56,624 nucleotides of DNA from Methylobacteriaceae bacterium (GCA_947444195.1 CANEZL010000033.1:1-56624), one strand, 5' to 3'; positions 7,562 through 17,768 are shown, counted from the stretch's first letter. The notes: a model not told the origin generated them from the sequence alone. Made by a program: numbers and translations.

Positions 7562-8460
7562 GCCGCCGCTCCGTCCGTCAAACCATGGTCCCGATCGCCG
7601 CTGGCCGGCACGACCTCGCCACCCAGCAGGCAGCCGACGGGTCGGCCGCCGGCGAAGCCGATCCGGACCTGGATCTCCGACAGCCGTCCCATGGCGCGGC
7701 CCTGGTAGACGCGGATCGGGCCGTCGTCGGGCGGGACGGTCCCATCGTGCAGGAGGCCGAAGGCCAGCGCCGCCGCGGCGATGCCGGTCGCGGCATCCTC
7801 GGGGTAGCCGGACGAGCGTGGGAATTGTCGGGCTTCGAACACCCGCTCCGCCGCGTCGACGACCGCGTAGGGGTAGAGGCCGGTCGAGCCGATCCGCCGG
7901 CACGCGGCCTCGACGATGGCGGGGTCAGGCGAGAGGGCGTGAAGGGCGTCCGGCGTCCGCACCGGCACCAGCGTCTTCACCCGCGAGGTGGCGGCGTTGT
8001 GCACGGTCAGGTCGGCGAGCGCGTCCCGGGCGACGCCGAGGGCCGCGCAGACCTCGTCAGCCCAGGCCTCAGGCAGCGGCACCACCCGCCCGGGTGGCTG
8101 CGTGATCTCGACCTGCCAGGCACCGGCTTCGCGCGCCTGCACGAACCCAATCACGGTACCGCTGGCCGTCGCGATCCGCACCGAGCCCGTCGGTAAGCGC
8201 CCCTGACGGGCGAGCACCCAGAGGGCGCCGACCGTGGCGTGGGCGCACATCTCCATCTCGTGGTTGGGCACGAAGAAGCGGAAACGGTAGTCGTGGGCAT
8301 CGTCCTCGGGCGGCAGGACAAAGCCGCTCTCGTGGCCGTGGCGCCGGGCGACGCCCTGCATCTCGGCCGCATCCATGCCCGCGGCCTCCGCCACCACGGG
8401 ACAGGGATTCCCGCCGGCGCCCTCGTGGGTGAAGACGTTGACGACCTCGACGTCGGCCAT
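7558..8460 (-). CDS. PhzF-family epimerase/isomerase
   Basis: 300 residues, full length for the two-domain PhzF/diaminopimelate-epimerase-like fold. GNPCPVV (about 18-23), GHESGFV with the catalytic Glu at about 44, and EMCAHATVGA are present, and the C-terminal half repeats the fold (DAATGIAAAAL). These proteins isomerise trans-2,3-dihydro-3-hydroxyanthranilate or unrelated amino-acid-like substrates. No phenazine genes are nearby. With RidA and an amino-acid binding protein downstream in one unit, a role in catabolism or modification of an amino acid is more likely. Confidence 0.9.
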   Translation of the reverse strand: MADVEVVNVFTHEGAGGNPCPVVAEAAGMDAAEMQGVARRHGHESGFVLPPEDDAHDYRFRFFVPNHEMEMCAHATVGALWVLARQGRLPTGSVRIATASGTVIGFVQAREAGAWQVEITQPPGRVVPLPEAWADEVCAALGVARDALADLTVHNAATSRVKTLVPVRTPDALHALSPDPAIVEAACRRIGSTGLYPYAVVDAAERVFEARQFPRSSGYPEDAATGIAAAALAFGLLHDGTVPPDDGPIRVYQGRAMGRLSEIQVRIGFAGGRPVGCLLGGEVVPASGDRDHGLTDGAAA

Positions 8461-8564
8461 GGCATGAAGCTCCCTGCGCAGAAGGCCGGGCTATCCCGGC
8501 CTCCGTTGCTGCGTATCGAGGGAGTATGGATTGGGCGGGTTCCGCTCGCGCGACCGAACGGGCC

Positions 8565-9455
8565 CTACGTTCCGACCGGGCGGGACATGCCGGCGAGGGA
8601 AAGCCTGCGGATCTCCCGCGGCGAGAGGCCGTCGCGCCTGCGCAGGGCGCGCGCGAGCGCCGAACCGCTGTCGAACCCGACCCGGTACGCCACCTCATCG
8701 ACGGCTAGGTCGGTGCCGGTCAGCAACTCTCTGGCAGCGTCGAGCCGCCTGGCCTGCTGGAAAGCGCCGATGGAGAGACCGACCTGCTCGCGAAACACCC
8801 GCGTGAGGTGACGGCGCGAGACGCCAAGGCGGTCGGCGAGCGCATCGAGCGCGATCTCGTCCCGCAGGCGCTTCGCGACGAGGCTCTTGGCCTCCTCCAC
8901 GAGCGCGGCCGCATGGCCACCCCGCGTCGCCGTCGGCAGCGCCTCGCCCCGCTCCATGGCGGCGAGGCACCGGATCAGCAGGGCCCCGGCGAGGCGGGTT
9001 CGGACGGCGGCCTTGCCCAGGGTGTCGCCGCCATCCTCCCGGCAGAGCGCCTGCAGCCCCCGGATCTCCGGCGTGACCGGGAACAGCGCGCTCGCATCGA
9101 GCCGCCCGCGGACCCGATGAAGGGAGCCGAGCTCGGCCTCGACCCGCCGGATGGCCGCGTCGGTGACGTAGAGCGCGAGGTGTGCCTGTCCCTCGCGCAG
9201 CGCGACGGTCTCGTGGGCATGTCCGGCGGGCACCACGGCGAACCGGTCCCGCGACATCCACACCCCCTCGCGTCGCGTCTCATAGCGGAGGTCGAGGACG
9301 CCGATGCTGGGCAACAGGAGCATGAGGCAGTCATGCCAGTGCCAAGGCATGGCGTAGCCGCTCCCGCCCCCAAGCAACGCCGCGCTCTCGTCATCCGCGG
9401 CGAGGAGGGACTGCCGCGGCGTGGTCTCCTTGAGGAGGTCGAGTGACCTGAGCAT
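8565..9455 (-). CDS. AraC-family transcriptional regulator
   Basis: 296 residues: an N-terminal cupin-like sensing domain (PWHWHDCLMLLLP...VVPAGHAHE) and a C-terminal double HTH (about 195-285, LADRLGVSRRHLTRVFREQVGLS and VAYRVGFDSGSALARALRR). It lies 104 bp upstream of phzF-like and on the same strand, so it probably activates the PhzF-RidA-binding-protein genes. The effector is unknown but could be an amino acid, matching the binding protein. Confidence 0.9.
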   Translation of the reverse strand: MLRSLDLLKETTPRQSLLAADDESAALLGGGSGYAMPWHWHDCLMLLLPSIGVLDLRYETRREGVWMSRDRFAVVPAGHAHETVALREGQAHLALYVTDAAIRRVEAELGSLHRVRGRLDASALFPVTPEIRGLQALCREDGGDTLGKAAVRTRLAGALLIRCLAAMERGEALPTATRGGHAAALVEEAKSLVAKRLRDEIALDALADRLGVSRRHLTRVFREQVGLSIGAFQQARRLDAARELLTGTDLAVDEVAYRVGFDSGSALARALRRRDGLSPREIRRLSLAGMSRPVGT

Positions 9456-9602
9456 CGTCGTACCCTACCCGCGATAGCCAACCCGGTCGATCTCGCGCGG
9501 AGGCTCAGGCGGAAAGCCTCTCAGCCTCTCCGAGATGGCATCGTCGCCGCAGAACAAAACGGTCGGGGTCCGCGGAGCGTTGCACCGCGAGTAGCACCCA
9601 TC

Positions 9603-9626
9603 ATTCTCATTTAGAATAAATCCTAT
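9603..9626. promoter_or_regulatory. LysR-type box ATTCT-N5-AGAAT followed by AATCCTAT
   Basis: A perfect 5-bp inverted repeat with a 5-bp spacer, fitting the T-N11-A rule, directly followed by RAATCCTAT. It sits about 90 bp upstream of the SDR gene at 9716. A matching element at 12082-12105 (17 of 24 positions) lies between the LysR gene (start 11999) and the SDR at 12196, which links this promoter to that LysR. Confidence 0.5.
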
Positions 9627-9715
9627 TCAGCCGAAGCTCTACTGACGACTTGGGTCGTTCCATATCCTGTCCGAGCGTCGCCAGGTTCATGGCGAGATCA
9701 GGCAAGGACGACACG

Positions 9716-10465
9716 ATGGGTAGGCTCGACGGAAAGATTGCAGTGATCACCGGCGGGAGCGAGGGCATGGGCCGCTCGACCGCGCGGCTGTTCGTCGAGG
9801 AGGGCGCAACCGTCGTCATCACCGGACGGAACCAGGAAACCCTCGACGCCGCGGTGCGGGAGATCGGGGGAGCCGTCGAGGCATTCCGCAGCGACATCCT
9901 CAACCTCGCGGACCTGGATGCCCTGAGGGGCTACGTCGAGGGTAAGCACGGCCGCGTCGACGTCCTGTTCGCCAACGCGGGCGGTGCCCGCCTCGGGCCC
10001 TTCGAGCAGGTCACGGAAGAGGATTTCGACTACACCTTCGACACGAACGCGAAGGGCACCTTCTTCACCGTCCAGAAGCTGCTGCCGCTCATCCCGAACG
10101 GCGGTTCGGTCATCCTCAACACGTCGATTGCAGGTTACAAGGGCCTGCCGAACTTCAGCGTCTACTCCGCGACGAAGGCCGCGATCCGCTCGTTCGCGCG
10201 CACCCTCACGACCGACCTCAAGGGTCGGGGCATCCGCATCAACGCCCTGGCGCCGGGACACACCGCGACCGACATCATGCGCAAGACCGGGATACCCGTC
10301 GAGAGCATCGACGGGATCAACGCCCAGATCCAGGCCCAGGTGCCGGCCGGCCGCATCGGCACGGGCGACGACATCGGCAAGGCGGCGGTGTTCCTGGCCT
10401 CGGACGACGCGTCGTACGTGACCGGCATCGAGCTCACGGTCGACGGCGGCTGGGCGCAGGTCTGA
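9716..10465 (+). CDS. SDR-family oxidoreductase
   Basis: 249 residues from the ATG at 9716 (AAGGA ribosome site 8 bp upstream); a longer frame from 9650 is not needed. Classical SDR: TGGSEGMG cofactor loop, a VLFANAG strand in place of the common VNNAG, Ser in NTSIAG, and a catalytic YSATK. NADP(H) use is suggested by GRN after the second strand. It shares its upstream element with the 12 kb LysR/SDR pair. A role in reduction of a carbonyl is inferred; the substrate is unknown. Confidence 0.9.
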   Translation: MGRLDGKIAVITGGSEGMGRSTARLFVEEGATVVITGRNQETLDAAVREIGGAVEAFRSDILNLADLDALRGYVEGKHGRVDVLFANAGGARLGPFEQVTEEDFDYTFDTNAKGTFFTVQKLLPLIPNGGSVILNTSIAGYKGLPNFSVYSATKAAIRSFARTLTTDLKGRGIRINALAPGHTATDIMRKTGIPVESIDGINAQIQAQVPAGRIGTGDDIGKAAVFLASDDASYVTGIELTVDGGWAQV

Positions 10466-10474
10466 CGACATCAC

Positions 10475-10500
10475 GGCCCCCGCGGACCATCCCGGGGGCC
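10475..10500. terminator. Hairpin between SDR and DUF924 genes
   Basis: GGCCCCCG and CGGGGGCC form a perfect 8-bp stem with a 10-base loop, 10 bp after the SDR stop. No T-run follows, so it is either a weak or Rho-assisted terminator, or a processing stem. Confidence 0.45.
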
Positions 10501-10524
10501 GGTCACGCGGGTTCTCAACCGACC

Positions 10525-11079
10525 ATGGCGAACGATGACGGGGATGCGGTGACGGTGCTCGGCTTCTGGTTCGGCGAGGTGTCGCCGGACCGGCGCTTCG
10601 CGAAGGACCCAGCGCTGGACCGGACCATCGAGGAGCGTTTCGGGGTGCTGCGCGAGACGGTGCTGGCAAGCGATGCCGAGGGATGGCGGGACAGGCCTGA
10701 CCGGCTGCTGGCCGCGATCATCCTGCTCGACCAGTTCTCCCGCAACATCCACCGGGGCAGCGGCAGGGCCTTCGCCGCCGACCCGCTGGCCCGCTCGCTC
10801 ACGCTGCGCGCGCTGGGCAACGGCTGGGAGGAACGATACACGCCCGAGCAGCTGCGCTTCCTCTACCTGCCCCTGGCACACGCCGAGGACATGGAGATGC
10901 AGGCGCTGTCGGTCGCCAAGTACGAAGCCCTCGGCAACCCGGAGGCGTTGGAGGCTGCGCGCGAGCATGCCGAGGTCGTGCGGCTCCACGGACGATTCCC
11001 GTCGCGCAACGAGGCGTTGGGCCGGCCGTCGACGCCCGCGGAAATCCGGTATCTCCGTCAGACGACGCATCGATGGTAG
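10525..11079 (+). CDS. DUF924-family protein
   Basis: 184 residues matching the DUF924 pattern: VLGFWFGE near the start, LDQFSRNIHRGSGRAFAADP in the middle (about 75-95), then YLPLAHAEDMEMQ and a C-terminal GRFPSRNEALGR. The family is an all-helical, TPR-like fold of unknown function found widely in proteobacteria. It follows the SDR with a hairpin between, and converges on the LysR gene with only 8 bp separating stops. The ribosome site is weak. Confidence 0.9.
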   Translation: MANDDGDAVTVLGFWFGEVSPDRRFAKDPALDRTIEERFGVLRETVLASDAEGWRDRPDRLLAAIILLDQFSRNIHRGSGRAFAADPLARSLTLRALGNGWEERYTPEQLRFLYLPLAHAEDMEMQALSVAKYEALGNPEALEAAREHAEVVRLHGRFPSRNEALGRPSTPAEIRYLRQTTHRW

Positions 11080-11087
11080 ATCCGGCT

Positions 11088-11999
11088 TCACCCGTCGCTC
11101 GTCCTCAGCTCCGGCTCCTCGGCGCAGATCGCCGTGACGAACTCGATGAAGTGACGCACCCGCGAGGGCATGCGCCGTCCGGCGGCGGTGACCGCGTTGA
11201 TCGGGAAGGTCGGCGGCGCATGCTGGTCCAAAACGCGCACGACCTCGCCCGAGGCCAGCACGTCGGCGAATAGCCAGCTCGGGGCGTGGGCGATGCCGAG
11301 ACCCGCGAGCACCGCGCCGCGGACATGCTCCGCGTCGTTCGTCCGGAACGCCCCGCTGCCGTCGACCGTGACCTGCCGGCCGTCGACGTCGAAGCCCCAC
11401 CCGATCATGTCTCCCTGGTAGACATAGCTGACGCGCTGGTGGCAGCGCAGTTCGGCCAAGGTCCTCGGCGTGCCGTGCCGGGCCAGGTAGCCGGCGGAGG
11501 CCAGGGTGATCATCCGCATGTCGCCGATGCGCCGGGCGACGAGCTCGGAATCCGAGAGCCGACCGATGCGGATCGCGACGTCCATCCCCTCACCGATCAG
11601 GTCGACGTGCCTCCCGGAAACCTCCATCTCGATGGACACGTCGGGGAAGGCGTCCCTGAACTCCGCCAGGCGGGGGATGACGAGCATCCTCCCGAAGGCC
11701 GGCGAGAGGGTGACGCGGACCAACCCCGAGGGGGCCGACTGTCCCATGGCGGCCCGCTCCTCGGCAAAGTCGAGATCCTGCAGGATGCGCAGGACGTCCT
11801 CGTAGAAGTCCTGTCCCGCGGGCGTCACCGCGAGGTTGCGCGTGTTCCGCGCGATGAGCTGCGTCCCGAGGCGCCCCTCAAGCGCCGCGACGTGCTTGCT
11901 CACCGTCGATTGGCCGATGTTCAGGTCCCGCGCCGCCTGCGAGAAGCTTCCGCTCTCGACGACGCGCACGAACATCCTCATCGCGTCCAGCTTGTCCAT
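11088..11999 (-). CDS. LysR-family transcriptional regulator
   Basis: 303 residues using the ATG at 11999 (MDKLDAMRMFVRV); the frame is open further upstream to 12083, but LysR proteins start at this motif. The winged HTH at about 1-60 contains SFSQAARDLNIGQSTVSKHV. A C-terminal periplasmic-binding-like effector domain follows. It is divergent from the SDR at 12196, and the spacer carries a LysR-type box (12082-12105) also found upstream of the SDR at 9716. It therefore probably controls both SDRs and itself. Confidence 0.9.
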   Translation of the reverse strand: MDKLDAMRMFVRVVESGSFSQAARDLNIGQSTVSKHVAALEGRLGTQLIARNTRNLAVTPAGQDFYEDVLRILQDLDFAEERAAMGQSAPSGLVRVTLSPAFGRMLVIPRLAEFRDAFPDVSIEMEVSGRHVDLIGEGMDVAIRIGRLSDSELVARRIGDMRMITLASAGYLARHGTPRTLAELRCHQRVSYVYQGDMIGWGFDVDGRQVTVDGSGAFRTNDAEHVRGAVLAGLGIAHAPSWLFADVLASGEVVRVLDQHAPPTFPINAVTAAGRRMPSRVRHFIEFVTAICAEEPELRTSDG

Positions 12000-12081
12000 C
12001 GTTCGCAGCCCGAGGCTCCCAGATTCCACCGGCATCGCACGGAGCGAGGTGGCGGCCCACGACCGGTGACCCGCGGACCCC

Positions 12082-12105
12082 ATTCCGGAGCAGAATGAAT
12101 CCTAT
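12082..12105. promoter_or_regulatory. LysR-type box ATTCC-N5-AGAAT followed by AATCCTAT
   Basis: Second copy of the element seen at 9603-9626: the same 5+5+5 layout and an identical AATCCTAT flank. It lies in the divergent region between the LysR start at 11999 and the SDR start at 12196. Confidence 0.5.
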
Positions 12106-12195
12106 CGCCTATGGCGGGCTACCATCGCGAAATGGATCGGCCGAGATAGCCGGGGACGCGAGGCGCGCGGCGCCCGCCAGCAGAAGGCCGGATGG

Positions 12196-12951
<756 letters not shown>

Positions 12952-13056
12952 GACTCACCAGGGTAGGTCGCGAGGGCCTGAGACGTCCGGTCCTTCAAGC
13001 GGCTCCTCAATAAGAGGTACAGCGCCAGGAAGAGGCGATGGGCTCAGGCCTCGGCT

Positions 13057-13983
13057 TCAGGTTGATCGAACGTCGCGGAGCCATCCCGCGTCATGGCTCC
13101 GCGACCATTCATGCAGGAACTCGACGAAGGCCCGCACCTTCGGCGTCCGGAACCGGTTGGCGGCCCAGAGGACGCTGAGCGTTCCCGTCCGCTCCGTCTC
13201 CCGTTCCAGGACCGTCACCAGCCTGCCGGAGGCGAGGTGCTCGCCGACGAGGAAGTCCGGGAGGGCCGCGATGCCGGCCCCGGTCAGCGCCATCTCGATG
13301 AGCGGGTCGATGATGTTGGCGGTGAGCGAGGCGGGCGGCTCGACCTCGCCGGTGTCCCGTAAGGGCCAGGGCGCGAGGCGTCCCGTCGACAGCTTCTGCC
13401 TGAGGCAGACGTGCCGGGCCAGGTCCGCCGCGGTCCGGGGCACGCCAACGCGCTCCAGGTAGCCCGGCGCGGCCACGAGCCGCCACGGGAAGCTCACGAG
13501 CCGGCGGTGCATCAGGCGAGAATCTGCCGGCTCGCCTGAGCGGATCACCGCGTCGAAGCCCTCGTCGACGATGTGGACCAGGCGGTCGCTGTAGTCGAGG
13601 TCGAGTTCGATGGCCGGGTAGCGCGCCAGGAAGCCCGCCATGAGCGAGGTCAGCACGGCGCCGCTGAGCGGCAGGCTGACCCGCAGGCGTCCCCGGGGCT
13701 CGGAGGTGGCATGAGCCAGCTCGTCCTCCGCGGCGGCGAGCTCGTTCAGGACCCGCCTCGCACGGTCGAGGTAGAGCTCGCCTTCCTCGGTCAGCGTGAC
13801 CGTGCGGGTGGTGCGGTGGAACAGCGTGGCGGCAAGCTGCGCCTCCAGGCGCGCAATGCTCTTGCCGATGGCCGACGACGACACCCCCAGCGTCTCCCCG
13901 GCCACCCTGAAGCTCCGCGCCTCCGCCGCGGCCACGAAGGCGCGCAGCGCCGGGATGCTGTCGACTTGGACCGCGATTGCCAA
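13057..13983 (-). CDS. LysR-family transcriptional regulator (TTG start)
   Basis: 308 residues if started at TTG 13983, which follows GGAGG with 5-bp spacing. The frame is open to 14160 but that would overlap the divergent OYE gene. HTH segment: SFRVAGETLGVSSSAIGKSIARLEAQL. It then has the typical FHRTTRTVTLTEEG linker and an effector domain. Divergent from the Old Yellow Enzyme gene at 14099 with a 115-bp spacer, so it is the likely regulator of that gene. The start codon choice is by ribosome site and is the least certain part. Confidence 0.88.
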   Translation of the reverse strand: MAIAVQVDSIPALRAFVAAAEARSFRVAGETLGVSSSAIGKSIARLEAQLAATLFHRTTRTVTLTEEGELYLDRARRVLNELAAAEDELAHATSEPRGRLRVSLPLSGAVLTSLMAGFLARYPAIELDLDYSDRLVHIVDEGFDAVIRSGEPADSRLMHRRLVSFPWRLVAAPGYLERVGVPRTAADLARHVCLRQKLSTGRLAPWPLRDTGEVEPPASLTANIIDPLIEMALTGAGIAALPDFLVGEHLASGRLVTVLERETERTGTLSVLWAANRFRTPKVRAFVEFLHEWSRSHDAGWLRDVRST

Positions 13984-14098
13984 CCATTCCTCCGCAGTGA
14001 ACGGAATTGCAGCCTGCTTCTCTCCCCTAAGGGCTCGTCTATCACGGTCCAACGGGTCGCCGCCCGACGCGGCCATCGTACTGAGGGACTGCACAGGA

Positions 14099-15247
14099 AT
14101 GTCCGAGTTGTTCTCCAGCTTCGACCTTGCGGGTCGGATGCTCCGCAACAGGGTCGTCATGGCCCCGATGACCCGCTCGCGGGCCCCGGACGACGTGGCA
14201 GACGAGCGTATCGCCCTCTACTACGCCCAGCGCGCCACCGCCGGCCTGATCGTCAGCGAGGGCACGCCCATCTCCCGCGAGGGCCAGGGCTACCTGTTCA
14301 ACCCCGGCATCTTCACGCCCACGCAGGTGGCGGGCTGGCAGTTGACCACCCGGTCGGTCCACGCCGTGGGCGGCTGCATCTTCGCCCAGCTCTGGCACGT
14401 CGGCCGGGTCTCCCATCCTTCCATCCAGGATGGCAGGCGCGCACCCATCAGCGCGACCTCGAAGGTCGCCGTCGGCGCGACCGCGTTCGGCTACGACGAG
14501 AGCGGCAAGCCGGGCTTCCTCGCCGCCGCCCCGCCGCGCCCGCTCGGCACCGAGGAGGTTGACCGCGTCGTCGCCGACTTCGCGCAAGCCGCCGCCAACG
14601 CGGTCGAGGCCGGCTTCGACGGCGTCGAGATCCACGGCGCGAACGGCTACCTGGTCGAGCAGTTCCTCAACCCGCTCGTGAACGACCGCACCGACCGCTA
14701 CGGCGCGGGCACGATGGAGAACCGCTTGCGCTTCGCCCTGGAGGTGGTGGACGCGGTCTGCGCCCGCATCGGGCCGGATCGGGTCGGCATCCGCCTCTCG
14801 CCCTACGGCCAGCTCTTCGACATGCCGCACTACGCGGACATGGACGAGACCTATGCGGCGCTGGTCGCCGAACTGGGCCAACGCGGCATCGCCTACGTCC
14901 ACGTCATGGATCAGTCGGGCTTCGTCATGGGCGACAGGGTGAGCGAGTCGTTCGTGGACCGCCTCCAGGCGCTGCTGCGGCAGTTCCGGCGGGACCTGCC
15001 CCGGACCGCGATCATCCTGGCCGGCGGCATGACCCGCGAGCGCGCCGAGGGCCTGATCGGTGACGGGACCATCGATCTGGCCGCCTTCGGCCAGCCCTTC
15101 ATCGCCAATCCCGACCTCGTCGAGCGTCTGCGCAACGGCTGGCCGCTGACCCAGCCCGACCGCGCCACCTACTACGGCGGTGGAGCGGCCGGCTACGTCG
15201 ACTACGCGCCTTACCGCGAGGCCGACCACGTCGCGGATGCGGCCTGA
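14099..15247 (+). CDS. Old Yellow Enzyme family alkene reductase (NemA-like)
   Basis: 382 residues from the ATG at 14099 (CAGGA just upstream). FMN TIM barrel: MAPMTRSRA near the N-terminus, QLWHVGR, and EIHGANGYLVEQFLNP, which carries the substrate-binding His/Asn pair. RTDRYGA and GIRLSPYG follow, as in N-ethylmaleimide/morphinone reductases. It reduces activated C=C bonds of enals, quinones or nitro compounds using NAD(P)H. It is divergent from the LysR gene at 13057-13983, which presumably responds to such electrophiles. Confidence 0.92.
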   Translation: MSELFSSFDLAGRMLRNRVVMAPMTRSRAPDDVADERIALYYAQRATAGLIVSEGTPISREGQGYLFNPGIFTPTQVAGWQLTTRSVHAVGGCIFAQLWHVGRVSHPSIQDGRRAPISATSKVAVGATAFGYDESGKPGFLAAAPPRPLGTEEVDRVVADFAQAAANAVEAGFDGVEIHGANGYLVEQFLNPLVNDRTDRYGAGTMENRLRFALEVVDAVCARIGPDRVGIRLSPYGQLFDMPHYADMDETYAALVAELGQRGIAYVHVMDQSGFVMGDRVSESFVDRLQALLRQFRRDLPRTAIILAGGMTRERAEGLIGDGTIDLAAFGQPFIANPDLVERLRNGWPLTQPDRATYYGGGAAGYVDYAPYREADHVADAA

Positions 15248-15690
15248 ACGTCCTCAACGGGGCGGTACCAGCCATTCCGGGACCGACGATCTTTCATGCG
15301 CCGAACGCCTTGTCTTCCTCGAAGGAGCCCGATGGCGCCGGGCTCGACCTTGCCCAGCCGGTGCGGCCAGGCGATCACGGCCCTCCATCGGGACGCCTCA
15401 GGCGTGGGATGCCTGGCCTTGCGCTAGCCCAGGTCAAGCCGGAGTTCACCGCCACGTGCCGAGCTCACCGTTTATGGGGCCGAGGGAGAAGCCCGATGCC
15501 GTCGACGACGCGCTTCCCTGCTTCCCGGACGATGTGGACGGCATGGTCGCGGAAGCATGAGGCGGTGCCTGTGGCCGAACGGCGGTCTCGACGCCGTCGG
15601 TGGCTGGACCGGCGGGGTCGGGGAAACGGTGCCTGGCCCGCGCCACCTGCGGCCGGCGCGGCCTCCGGACCGGTGAGCTGAGATACGACC
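15248..15690. other. Gene-free stretch
   Basis: 443 bp between the OYE gene and the next LysR gene. Open frames here have Arg/Ser/Pro-rich, family-less translations and no ribosome sites. I see no clear hairpin, repeat or RNA gene. It presumably contains the promoter of the LysR gene at 15691. Confidence 0.5.
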
Positions 15691-16596
15691 ATGGACAAGC
15701 TGGATGTGACGAAGCTTTTCCTGCGGGTCGCGGAGGCCGGGAGTTTCTCCAAAGCGGCGCGGCAGGCCGGTGTCGTGCAATCCACCGTGAGCAAGCAGGT
15801 CGCCGACCTGGAGAGGCGGCTCGGCGCGCAGCTGGTGCGGCGCACGTCCCGCGGCCTCGCGCTCACGTCGGCCGGGCAACACTACTACGACGAGGCGCTC
15901 CGGCTGGTCGACGCGTTCGAGGCGCTCGACGATGAGGTGGGCGCCCGCGAGCGCTCGCCAACGGGGACGGTCCGCGTGACGTCCCCGCCGGCCTTCGCCG
16001 CCGCCTACCTAATGCCGGACCTCGGCGACTTCCTCGCGGAACACCCAGGACTATCGCTCGACTTCGTCGTGTCTCAACGCTTGGTCAACCTCGTCGAGAA
16101 CCGCGTGGACGTGGCCATCCGCATCGGGAACCTTGAGGACTCCGAGTTGCGCTCGCGCCAGGTCGGCACGACGGAGGCCATCGTCGTCGCGTCGCCGGCC
16201 TACCTGCGCGAGCGCGGCGAGCCGCTGACGCCCGCCGACCTCGACGGTCACGCCTGCATCGCCTCCATGCGCAACGGCAAGGCGCGTCCCTGGCGGTTCA
16301 ACAGGGGCGGCGCCGGCGTGACCGTCGATCCCGCGGGTTCGATCCTGTCGGACGACGTCGAGCTGACCCGGGCCGCGGTGAAGTCCGGATTGGGCATCGC
16401 CTACGTGGCGAGCTGGCTGTTCAAGGAGGAACTCGCGTCGGGCGCCGTCCGCCAGATCCTGTCCGACTACCAGTGCAGCCGGTTCCCGATCAGCGCGGTC
16501 TGGTCCGGCGACCGTGCGCTTCCGCGGCGGGTCGCGGTCTTCATCGACTTCATCGCGGAGGTCTGCGCAGCGGAGCCGGCGCTCCGCATCCGGTGA
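15691..16596 (+). CDS. LysR-family transcriptional regulator
   Basis: 301 residues starting MDKLDVTKLFLRV. HTH SFSKAARQAGVVQSTVSKQVADLERRL and the usual RRTSRGLALTSAG linker, then an effector-binding domain. Its N-terminus closely resembles that of the LysR at 11088-11999 (MDKLDAMRMF), suggesting paralogy. It converges on another LysR gene, 84 bp separating the stops. No divergent target gene is next to it, so its regulon cannot be guessed from position. Confidence 0.9.
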   Translation: MDKLDVTKLFLRVAEAGSFSKAARQAGVVQSTVSKQVADLERRLGAQLVRRTSRGLALTSAGQHYYDEALRLVDAFEALDDEVGARERSPTGTVRVTSPPAFAAAYLMPDLGDFLAEHPGLSLDFVVSQRLVNLVENRVDVAIRIGNLEDSELRSRQVGTTEAIVVASPAYLRERGEPLTPADLDGHACIASMRNGKARPWRFNRGGAGVTVDPAGSILSDDVELTRAAVKSGLGIAYVASWLFKEELASGAVRQILSDYQCSRFPISAVWSGDRALPRRVAVFIDFIAEVCAAEPALRIR

Positions 16597-16680
16597 GGCG
16601 CCAGCCCCGTGCCCGGACTGAATGGATCCTGCCGGCCGCCTCCCCCGCGTTTTCGCATGCCTGCAGCATGTCGTGGCCCA

Positions 16681-17661
16681 TTATGCAGGTCCCACGTTCG
16701 TTGGAGCGCCCTCTTGGCCCATCACGGGCGCGGTGACCGACAAGTCCCACGGAGCCGGCGACGGGAACACCTCCCCGAGGAAGGCCAGGAACGCCTTCAC
16801 GTTCGGGTTGCCGCGCCGGCTCTCCGGCCACAAGGCGGTGATGACGGACCGCTCGACCGCGAACTCGCGCAGGACCGGCACCAGCGCGCCGCGGGCCACG
16901 TACGGGGCGGCGATGTAGGTCGGCGAGATGCCGATGCCGCCGCCGGCCACCAGGATGGCCGCCACCGCGTCGCTGAAGTCCGTCACGATGCCGGCGTCCG
17001 GGGTGATCTCCACGACCCGGCCGCCGATCTGGAACGGCCAGCGCAGGGCCTGGCCCGTGCTTTGGAAGCGGAAGTTCACGCAGTCGTGGCGGACGAGCTC
17101 CTCCGGATGCGCTGGCGTGCCCCGGCGCTCCAGGTAGTCCGGCGCGGCGAAGGCGCAGAGCCGGTGCGGCGCGAGGCGGCGGGCGACCAGGCGCGAGTCT
17201 GACAACTCGCCCACGCGGATGGCGACGTCGATGCCCTCCTCGATCAGGTCGGCGAAGCGGTCGCCCAGGCGCAAGTCGACGGACAGGTTCGGGTAGCGCT
17301 CGCGGAACCGCGGCAGGGCCGGGGCGAGCAGGTGCACTCCGACCGGGAACGGCGCCGTCACCTTCAGGGTGCCGGCCGGCTCGGAGCGGGCGGCCACGGC
17401 GGCCTGCTCGATCTCCTCGGCCTCGCGCAGGAGACGCAGCGCCCGCTCGTGCAGGTCGCGGCCTTCCGGCGTCAGGGTCAACGAGCGCGTGGTGCGCGTG
17501 AACAGGCTGATGCTCAGCCGCGCTTCCAGCCGCTGCACGCTCTTGCTGACCGCCGAGGGCGAGATGCCGAGCGAGCGGGCGGCGGCGGTGAAGCTGCCGA
17601 GCGAGGCGGAGCGCGCAAAGGCGATGATGCCCGTGAGACGGTCGAGGCCGATCTGTTCCAT
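16681..17661 (-). CDS. LysR-family transcriptional regulator
   Basis: 326 residues from the ATG at 17661 ([17 protein letters not shown]); the frame continues to an ATG at 17718 that would add 19 atypical residues. [30 protein letters not shown], linker [14 protein letters not shown], effector domain to about 300. Divergent from an unusual SDR at 17769, which it probably regulates together with the SDR and NTF2-like genes further downstream. Confidence 0.9.
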   Translation of the reverse strand: MEQIGLDRLTGIIAFARSASLGSFTAAARSLGISPSAVSKSVQRLEARLSISLFTRTTRSLTLTPEGRDLHERALRLLREAEEIEQAAVAARSEPAGTLKVTAPFPVGVHLLAPALPRFRERYPNLSVDLRLGDRFADLIEEGIDVAIRVGELSDSRLVARRLAPHRLCAFAAPDYLERRGTPAHPEELVRHDCVNFRFQSTGQALRWPFQIGGRVVEITPDAGIVTDFSDAVAAILVAGGGIGISPTYIAAPYVARGALVPVLREFAVERSVITALWPESRRGNPNVKAFLAFLGEVFPSPAPWDLSVTAPVMGQEGAPTNVGPA

Positions 17662-17768
17662 GACGGCATCACTGAAGCGAAGACCGGGCAGATTATCAAG
17701 CCTGAAGCGATGGGCCATTCTTCATCTCACAGGCGCTGCATCGGCGCTCAGCGAGAAGGATCGCCGTC

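Noticed and set aside
7558..8460. Phenazine biosynthesis locus
   Set aside because: Only a PhzF-family protein is present; no phzA/B/D/E/G genes, and the neighbours point to amino-acid metabolism.
14041..14160. Upstream ATG at 14160 for the LysR at 13057-13983
   Set aside because: It would overlap the start of the divergent OYE gene and add residues foreign to LysR proteins; TTG 13983 has a good ribosome site.
15310..15681. 123-codon frame between OYE and LysR
   Set aside because: Low-complexity Arg/Pro/Ser translation, no ribosome site and no family pattern.
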